Shown: in pieces, positions 1 through 3,723 of the stretch
Layout: every line of letters begins with the position of its first letter
Position numbering within the stretch: position 1 is the first letter of the stretch
Source: Phycisphaerae bacterium
GTDB taxonomy: Bacteria; Planctomycetota; Phycisphaerae; Sedimentisphaerales; SG8-4
Assembly (NCBI GenBank): GCA_030614945.1
Contig: JAUXAH010000116.1
Span: 1-6,046, forward strand
DNA: 6,046 nucleotides
Direction of reading: 5' to 3'
Position numbers and translations under genes: made by a program
Notes under the pieces: model-generated
The model's input: only the letters and a program-made list of their open reading frames with translations
The model's database searches: none
What the model was told of the DNA's origin: nothing

Positions 1-385
1 GACGGGTTTCCATCCCTGTTGAGTCGATTGCGGCCAACTTTGATCGGCTTTTTAGCAGTCTAATATCGTGACATCGCTGTAAAATTGCGCTTAATAAAGC
101 TTCGGAATTCGGCTTTCGTAATAGACGTTTACTGGCAGCACAGAGTGTTGTAAAATGTGGGACACTATTAAGGCCAAGGATTTGACGAAGGTCCGACCAC
201 TCGGCGAGCATGACATGAATGCCACGATAATCGAGGGCGCGCAGTTGTTTGATAATTAGACAGGATATTAGTTGTGGCTGCGTGAATTTGTGTGGGCTTT
301 TAGGATGTGAATATTGAGGTAAAGCTTGTTTTGCAGCTTGAAACGCCATCCTTGCCACCTTAAGTGTTCTTTTGCTGGTCTTCAT
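1..385 (-). CDS. DDE transposase of IS4/IS5 type, N-terminal part (runs off left edge)
   Basis: I translated the minus strand by hand. The frame opens after a TGA at 392-394, starts with ATG at 383-385 and stays open to base 2, giving 128 residues. The rest of the protein lies beyond the left edge. Visible motifs in order are YSHPKSPHKFT (about residues 25-35), LDYRG, AEWSDLRQ, LGLNSVPHFTTL, RLL and finally AAIDSTG. This succession is typical of IS4/IS5-superfamily transposases (DDE_Tnp_1 fold). In them the DSTG aspartate, here D121, is the first catalytic metal-binding residue. The other two acidic residues would be off-window. The protein would cut and rejoin the ends of its own insertion sequence. 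No good Shine-Dalgarno sequence precedes the ATG (only a weak GATGG). Whether the element is intact cannot be seen. Family assignment at superfamily level is firm; the IS group is not determined. Confidence 0.88.
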   Translation of the reverse strand, partial: MKTSKRTLKVARMAFQAAKQALPQYSHPKSPHKFTQPQLISCLIIKQLRALDYRGIHVMLAEWSDLRQILGLNSVPHFTTLCAASKRLLRKPNSEALLSAILQRCHDIRLLKSRSKLAAIDSTGMETR

Positions 386-739
386 AGACCATCATGCGGC
401 AACTTGTGTGCCAGAAAGCAATTTTATTGTTATGATGTTTTATACAGAGCAGGACAGTCCCTCGTTTTGGCCTCTGGTACATTTTTTGGTGCAGCTCGTC
501 GGTTTACGTACCCCGTTTTTTCGAAGCGTCGTTAGTACTGCGATTCTGCGCAATTTTAACTGCTGCGGAAAACTATTGCAAATTGGAGAGCTGTAGATTA
601 TCTTGAGATTGCCGGTCGTTATTAATGTCAGATACACAACCTGTTTTCCGAATTATCATCAGGGGTGGTAGATGATGGCAGCCAAAAGGGAAAATAATTG
701 TTGTTTGAGCAGTTTAGTCAAGCAGGTTCTATAGTGGTG
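386..739. other. Gene-free stretch; should hold one end of the insertion sequence
   Basis: I see no convincing coding sequence on either strand here; the short open frames have no sensible composition or start signal. The stretch is AT-rich (24 of 60 G or C in 541-600). It lies upstream of the transposase start and downstream of the three-gene operon, so an IS terminal inverted repeat and a target-site duplication should lie within it. Their exact place cannot be fixed without the other IS end. A short palindromic sequence GGACAGTCC sits at 452-460 and could belong to the terminus, but this is a guess. No clear hairpin-plus-T-run terminator follows the operon stop at 740. Confidence 0.5.
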
Positions 740-1018
740 TTAAAGGAACAGGGCGTCGATTATCTGCTGCTCCAATACTTCCGCTATGTTTTCACGAAAT
801 TCCACATCGTCGGAATGCGACATGGCCAGCAGCATGTCCTTCACAAATTCGTCTCTCTCCAGGCCAATCTTTCCAAGTACATATTGTTGCCTGAGCAACC
901 AGTTCGTGACATCGCGTTGTTTTGCGGGTATATACTTAGGGTTCTGTTTTTTGGGCCAAGCCCCAACCAAATCAGTCTGCCGGCTCTCGCCATTCTTTCT
1001 ATCATTCATCTTCCTCAT
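740..1018 (-). CDS. Small protein of unknown function, third gene of operon
   Basis: Predicted 92 residues, ending in TAA at 740-742. The reading frame is open further upstream, but that part is an out-of-frame reading of the preceding gene's acidic tail, giving a K/R-rich string. I place the start at the ATG 1016-1018, with AGGA eight bases before it. A second ATG three codons on (1007-1009) is also possible. Either start overlaps the stop of the preceding gene, at 1002-1004. The N-terminal third is basic and polar (GAWPKKQNPKYIPAKQRD). The rest looks helical and moderately acidic (RQQYVLGKIGLERDEFVKD, then AEVLEQQIIDALFL). There is no signal peptide or membrane span. I recognise no family. 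The overlap suggests co-translation with the two genes before it. Confidence 0.6.
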   Translation of the reverse strand: MRKMNDRKNGESRQTDLVGAWPKKQNPKYIPAKQRDVTNWLLRQQYVLGKIGLERDEFVKDMLLAMSHSDDVEFRENIAEVLEQQIIDALFL

Positions 1019-1409
1019 CTTCATTTTCCTTACTTTGCTTTTCTTCCAGCTGTTCCAGCCGTTCATTTGCCTCCATGCTTTCCCTGTCCGCATAAGGGTA
1101 GAAGTCTTCTTTGTCGGTTTCTTCCTCCATGTCCTCATCTTCTGACGGCTCGTGCCTTTCCGCCAGCTCTTTCTCTTCTTGCCTCAACAGTTCCTCTTCC
1201 TCCTTCCGCGCCTCCCAGTGGTATTTGCATTCAAAACCTGTACCATCCCAATTCTGGTACCAGCTACATCGGTCACACACGTCACCCACCTGCATGATGA
1301 AATCCTGCCTGGCCTCGCACCAATACCGGCTCAGCCCGGTTCCATACCTCAAATAGGCTGACCGATAGGGCGACCAGTTCCTTCCATATCGGGGAAGCCA
1401 TTTTCTCAT
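1002..1409 (-). CDS. Unknown protein with CCCH zinc-finger-like core and acidic tail
   Basis: 135 residues in three distinct parts. Residues 1-30 are basic and aromatic (many R, Y, W). Residues 31-64 hold C31, C45-x2-C48, C61 and H64 (motif VCDRCSWYQNW, then FECKYHW), a spacing compatible with a small zinc-binding site. Residues 66-135 are dominated by E, D, Q and K and probably form a long charged helix or coil, ending in EDEEDE. The ATG overlaps the stop of the preceding gene as ATGA (1406-1409). An AGAGG sequence about nine bases upstream, inside the end of that gene, is a good ribosome binding site. No family recognised. A basic aromatic head, a metal knuckle and a polyacidic tail would suit a nucleic-acid or protein-binding adaptor, but that is inference. 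Zinc binding is suggested only by residue spacing. Confidence 0.7.
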   Translation of the reverse strand: MRKWLPRYGRNWSPYRSAYLRYGTGLSRYWCEARQDFIMQVGDVCDRCSWYQNWDGTGFECKYHWEARKEEEELLRQEEKELAERHEPSEDEDMEEETDKEDFYPYADRESMEANERLEQLEEKQSKENEDEEDE

Positions 1410-1909
1410 CTTGCCTTACCTCTTTTGCAGTTCACGCCCGGAAGGAGAAACCGCCGCTTATCTTGTTGATGAATACCCAGAATCGAATTCACAGCTTCTG
1501 CCCCTTCTTTAACCATGGCGCTGTGCGCTGCAACGGCTTTGCTCAGAAATTTGCCGTGATCTTTTTCGATTTTGTTTGTGTGTTGGCTGAATTCGCGGTA
1601 AGCATTCTCCCAGGCCTTCTGGCTCAGGTCCTCTTTGAAAGCGAAGTAAAAAACTTTTTTCCATCGCTGGTTTTTTTCGTGCTGTTCCAGCCTTTGAGGG
1701 AATAGATCCATCACCGCTTGGTATTGTTCCCCAAAAGATTTTAGCACTTCAAGAACAACACTTCGCGAGTGGTCTGAAAGTGCCTCCAGTACCCCCGTGA
1801 GAGCCTGATAATCCACTCCGGTGGACTCCAGCGCAAGTCTAAGCAGTTCCGTATAATTTACGAGTTCCTTTACGTTTCGTATTGTCATGTCTCTTTCTTG
1901 ACCATTCAT
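1406..1909 (-). CDS. All-helical protein of unknown function, first gene of operon
   Basis: 167 residues. The start is well supported: AAGGAG lies eight bases before the ATG at 1907-1909. The sequence is rich in helix formers with few glycines or prolines. It includes NYTELLRLALESTGVDY, LEVLKSFGEQYQAVMDLF, a charged middle (QHEKNQRWKKVFYFAFKED) and a long amphipathic stretch (ENAYREFSQHTNKIEKDHGK, then KAVAAHSAMVKEGAEAVNSI). The last 15 residues are basic (HQQDKRRF to CKRGKAR). There is no signal peptide or membrane segment, so it is probably cytoplasmic. The overall look is loosely phasin-like or like a helical-bundle scaffold, but I do not recognise a family. It opens a three-gene operon; its last codons carry the ribosome binding site for the next gene and its stop overlaps the next start (ATGA). 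Confidence 0.72.
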   Translation of the reverse strand: MNGQERDMTIRNVKELVNYTELLRLALESTGVDYQALTGVLEALSDHSRSVVLEVLKSFGEQYQAVMDLFPQRLEQHEKNQRWKKVFYFAFKEDLSQKAWENAYREFSQHTNKIEKDHGKFLSKAVAAHSAMVKEGAEAVNSILGIHQQDKRRFLLPGVNCKRGKAR

Positions 1910-1917
1910 TTGGATAT

Positions 1918-1923
1918 CTCCTT
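1918..1923 (-). promoter_or_regulatory. Strong Shine-Dalgarno site of the three-gene operon
   Basis: On the minus strand this reads AAGGAG, a near-perfect anti-16S match, eight bases before the ATG at 1909. It decides the start of the 167-residue protein over a second in-frame ATG seven codons downstream, which has no comparable site. Confidence 0.75.
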
Positions 1924-1990
1924 ATAGTGTTCCGTTCTTTCGCAACAAAATACGATTGAACGAAAAGCAAAAGTCGCTCGAAATTTTTTC

Positions 1991-2020
1991 TTGCAGCTTG
2001 TTGCCGCCGTCTGCTATAAT
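1991..2020 (+). promoter_or_regulatory. Extended -10 promoter facing right, against the neighbouring genes
   Basis: TTGCAG (1991-1996, three of six consensus positions) is followed by an 18-base spacer and a perfect TATAAT (2015-2020). TG lies one base upstream of the hexamer (TGcTATAAT), the extended -10 arrangement that compensates for a weak -35. Transcription would start near 2027 and run right, opposite to every gene in the window. No convincing protein frame follows, so the transcript would be non-coding or antisense to the end of the 312-residue gene. Confidence 0.45.
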
Positions 2021-2023
2021 GAA

Positions 2024-2115
2024 GGTAGCCCCGGCCACGGCAAAAAGCTTGGGCCTGAAACCCGGGCATGTAGCGTTGGCTTCTTCACTGGGTCTTTCTT
2101 GGCTATCGAAGAAGC
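2024..2115 (+). ncRNA. Candidate structured RNA of unknown class
   Basis: This directly follows the rightward promoter. Hand folding gives nested pairings. The outer stem is GGTAGCC (2024-2030) with GGCTATC (2101-2107). A short middle stem is GCCA (2034-2037) with TGGC (2077-2080). The inner hairpin is GCTTGGG (2047-2053) with CCCGGGC (2061-2067) around a seven-base loop CCTGAAA. An alternative 8-bp stem, GCTTCTTC (2079-2086) with GAAGAAGC (2108-2115), overlaps part of this and could be a switching partner. The segment is GC-rich within an AT-richer spacer. It does not match any riboswitch or small RNA I know. Base pairing alone is modest evidence. Confidence 0.3.
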
Positions 2116-2203
2116 TTACTAAAACCTGTGACCGGGGTTATGTTTTCGCTATATACCTCCAAAAAAGTAATCTGTCACATTTACCACATTCTCAAACGGC
2201 CTT

Positions 2204-3142
2204 TTAAGCGCCCGGATTATTTTTCTTTAGCAAACACTTTAGTTCTTCCCATGCGCTTATGATCTCGTCAAGGCGGCTCTGACGGCGAGTTAATTCTTCC
2301 CGTGCGTCTATGATCTCGCCATGGCGACTCTGACAGCGAGCAGCCGGATCACTTTTCTTCAGTAAACCCTTTAGCTTTTGCCATGGGCCTACCATGTTAT
2401 TCCAGTGAGTTTGACTGCGAGCAACCTGTTTATCATCATGAATTCCATCAATCTTGACGTAATTCGATGCAACCGCTACGATTTCTCTTAGTAGCCTGAC
2501 TGCTATTTTCTTCTCAATCTCAGCGGGTATCCAAGATTCACCGGGACCAAGTTGAAAGAGCCTCGACATACGAAGGTGATACGGAAGTAATCTTTCGCGA
2601 AAAACGGCAATATTATGCAACCTGTCCTCGACAATTTGACGCAATTTGCTTCGCCTGTCTTCATTTAGCTCCGCATCATTTACTATGTCACCGCAGAAGC
2701 GCCAGCCGTCATACTCAATCGTTGTGTGCCAGATGAGAGATATAAGAAAAACAATAGCCAAATTATCACGCTCAGGGTCGTATAGTAGTCTCCGTCCTCG
2801 TTTTGTGAAATCAAAACGTCCGTTCACAATTATCTCTGTAATGTAGGGGCATACGTAGGTGCGGAAAGGATCTATCCACTCTTCAAGATGAGCCTCAGCG
2901 AACTCGTGAGCAGCAACCAATAGTTTCTGATCATCATCAAGTGCCATATTTACGCAAAGCGCAAGCGTGCCATTTGGCAACTTAAAAGAACAGCCTAAGA
3001 TTCCCGATGAAAATGCCCTTAGGATAACTTGAGCGCCAGCACCGCGCAGAAACTGCAGTACAGCCCTGTAGCTGCTAAGGTCAGGTTTTTTCCCAAACTT
3101 TGGCCTAACGGTCTCCTTGAGCACGGAGTAAGCCGAAGCCAT
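2204..3142 (-). CDS. ImmA/IrrE-like zinc peptidase homologue with altered active site and C-terminal repeats
   Basis: 312 residues from the ATG at 3140-3142, which has AGAAGGA eight bases upstream. A longer version starts at 3169 (321 residues, GGAG ten bases upstream) and cannot be excluded. I prefer the shorter start because it lies one base after the stop of the upstream small ORF. Residues about 22-90 follow the layout of ImmA/IrrE (DUF955) peptidases: a GILGCSFKL strand, LALCVNMALDDD, then LLVAAHEFAEAHLEEW. A downstream ERDNLAIVFLISLIW resembles the family's E-R-x-A-N-x-F-A region (third zinc ligand). The usual HExxH is HEFAE here (H79, E80, E83), with another histidine at H85, so classical zinc binding is doubtful. 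Known relatives cleave repressors or regulators in mobile elements and stress responses. Residues about 242-312 are a charged repeat tail. No DNA-binding partner is visible nearby. Confidence 0.7.
   Translation of the reverse strand: MASAYSVLKETVRPKFGKKPDLSSYRAVLQFLRGAGAQVILRAFSSGILGCSFKLPNGTLALCVNMALDDDQKLLVAAHEFAEAHLEEWIDPFRTYVCPYITEIIVNGRFDFTKRGRRLLYDPERDNLAIVFLISLIWHTTIEYDGWRFCGDIVNDAELNEDRRSKLRQIVEDRLHNIAVFRERLLPYHLRMSRLFQLGPGESWIPAEIEKKIAVRLLREIVAVASNYVKIDGIHDDKQVARSQTHWNNMVGPWQKLKGLLKKSDPAARCQSRHGEIIDAREELTRRQSRLDEIISAWEELKCLLKKNNPGA
2208..2422 (-). repeat. Three in-frame tandem repeats at the 3' end of the peptidase-like gene
   Basis: Copies lie at 2208-2290, 2292-2341 (shortened) and 2340-2422. 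Hand alignment gives 41 of 50 identical bases between 2241-2290 and 2292-2341, and 56 of 83 between 2208-2290 and 2340-2422. The offsets are 51 and 81 bases, both multiples of three, so the frame is kept. In protein the units read QTHWNNMVGPWQKLKGLLKK..., QSRHGEIIDAREELTRR (ten residues shorter) and QSRLDEIISAWEELKCLLKK.... Each looks like a charged amphipathic helix, and the two longer units end in KK-S/N-D/N-P. The middle and last copies are the most recent duplication. Confidence 0.75.
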
Positions 3143-3143
3143 T

Positions 3144-3257
3144 TCACTGATCCTTCTTTGCCCACTCATCTGTTAGGTACTCCATTAGCCTGGCCAGATC
3201 CTCTCTGAGCATATCATCTGCATTACTGAAAATACCAATAAACCTTTCTAAACTCAT
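3144..3257 (-). CDS. Small 37-residue ORF linking the TPR and peptidase-like genes
   Basis: Hand translation gives a 37-residue peptide beginning MSLERFIGIFSNADDMLRED and ending TDEWAKKDQ. It is acidic and amphipathic throughout, as a single long helix would be. Its ATG overlaps the stop of the TPR reading frame as ATGA (3254-3257). Its TGA (3144-3146) sits one base before the preferred ATG of the peptidase-like gene, and the ribosome binding site of that gene lies within its last codons. It has no strong ribosome binding site of its own, so translation would depend on ribosomes ending the upstream gene. It may be a real small protein, for instance a partner of the peptidase-like protein, or a coupling leader. 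No family recognised. Confidence 0.5.
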   Translation of the reverse strand: MSLERFIGIFSNADDMLREDLARLMEYLTDEWAKKDQ

Positions 3258-3703
3258 CCCAGCGAATTCGATGGCGTTTTCTTGCTTACCGATGGCTCAA
3301 TTGGTATCGACAGACGAGCGATTCCAGACGTGGTGAGTGCGTCGAACGTCGCGGCTTTTGCGAAAGCGCGTTTTTCATCTGCGCCCTCCGGCCGAGATAT
3401 TTCTTTCAAGGTCAGGGTCGTCAGAACGCCTTTGGCATGCTCGGGTATCACCTTGCCCAGCTGACACAAGCCGCGACAGAACTCTATCCGTTCAACACGG
3501 CGAATGGCCAACTCTTCGGCGAGCAGCCCGGCGTAGATGCTCTCTGCCACATCCCAGGCATCCACCCTGGCGTATTCCAGCGCAACGGCCATAATCTTTT
3601 CAATCGCATGACCAAGCAGTACACTTTTTGGATAAGCCTTAATGAAGTTCTTATAGGCCTGGATGGCTGCGGTGAATTCGCTGCTGACCTTAGCGGGGGC
3701 CAC
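3254..3703 (-). CDS. C-terminal part of the broken TPR protein (or internally restarted gene)
   Basis: This frame is open from 3793 down to the TGA at 3254. It can start at the GTG 3701-3703, which has GGAAGGA seven bases upstream (149 residues). Its sequence continues the helical repeats of the long upstream ORF. EFTAAIQAYKNFIKAYP copies AFETAIEAYVKFISERP of the upstream part. AWDVAESIY copies HWAVAEEVY and AYDVAVKVY. The residues read upstream of the GTG (ALDAKARLALSRELEGRKDA) are also natural helix sequence. I therefore read it as the real C-terminus of the same protein, displaced by a one-base frame change. Independent translation from the GTG remains possible. The last 30 residues are polar and rich in S, P and T. 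The stop overlaps the next small ORF. Confidence 0.7.
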   Translation of the reverse strand: MAPAKVSSEFTAAIQAYKNFIKAYPKSVLLGHAIEKIMAVALEYARVDAWDVAESIYAGLLAEELAIRRVERIEFCRGLCQLGKVIPEHAKGVLTTLTLKEISRPEGADEKRAFAKAATFDALTTSGIARLSIPIEPSVSKKTPSNSLG

Positions 3704-3723
3704 TGCGGCGTCCTTCCGGCCCT

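Larger units (their letters stand above)
1910..2203. other. Gene-free spacer between the two minus-strand gene groups
   Basis: 294 bases between the stop of the 312-residue gene and the start of the three-gene operon. Besides the rightward promoter and the RNA candidate, it holds an isolated GGAGGT on the minus strand at 2153-2158 with no usable start codon at the right distance. Just after the 312-residue gene there is a weak GTAA/TTAC hairpin followed by six T on the minus strand (2159-2182), at best a poor terminator. Confidence 0.4.

Noticed and set aside
155..259. 34-residue plus-strand ORF with coding-like codon use
   Set aside because: It is the exact antisense of the transposase frame, whose conserved motifs explain the codon pattern.
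440..637. 65-residue minus-strand ORF in the left spacer
   Set aside because: No ribosome binding site, composition unlike the neighbouring genes, and no recognisable motif.
1019..1138. Longer N-terminus for the third operon gene
   Set aside because: This stretch reads as a K/R/W-rich string because it is the shifted frame of the preceding gene's acidic tail; a better spaced ribosome binding site serves the ATG at 1018.
698..1297. 199-residue plus-strand open frame
   Set aside because: It lies opposite two overlapping minus-strand genes with good start signals, and its proline/leucine/phenylalanine-rich content is the antisense reading of their acidic and basic regions.
1921..1948. Minus-strand promoter TTGTTG, 16 bases, TATAAG
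   Set aside because: Its -10 overlaps the Shine-Dalgarno site, so transcripts would begin downstream of the ribosome binding site that the gene clearly uses.
1839..2069. 76-residue minus-strand ORF across the spacer
   Set aside because: It is arginine-rich, lacks a ribosome binding site and overlaps the well-supported start of the 167-residue gene.
2024..2107. Cyclic-di-GMP (GEMM-I) riboswitch
   Set aside because: Scattered pieces such as GCAAA and GGGCCT look similar, but the diagnostic GGGACGCAAAGCC core and GNRA hairpin are absent.
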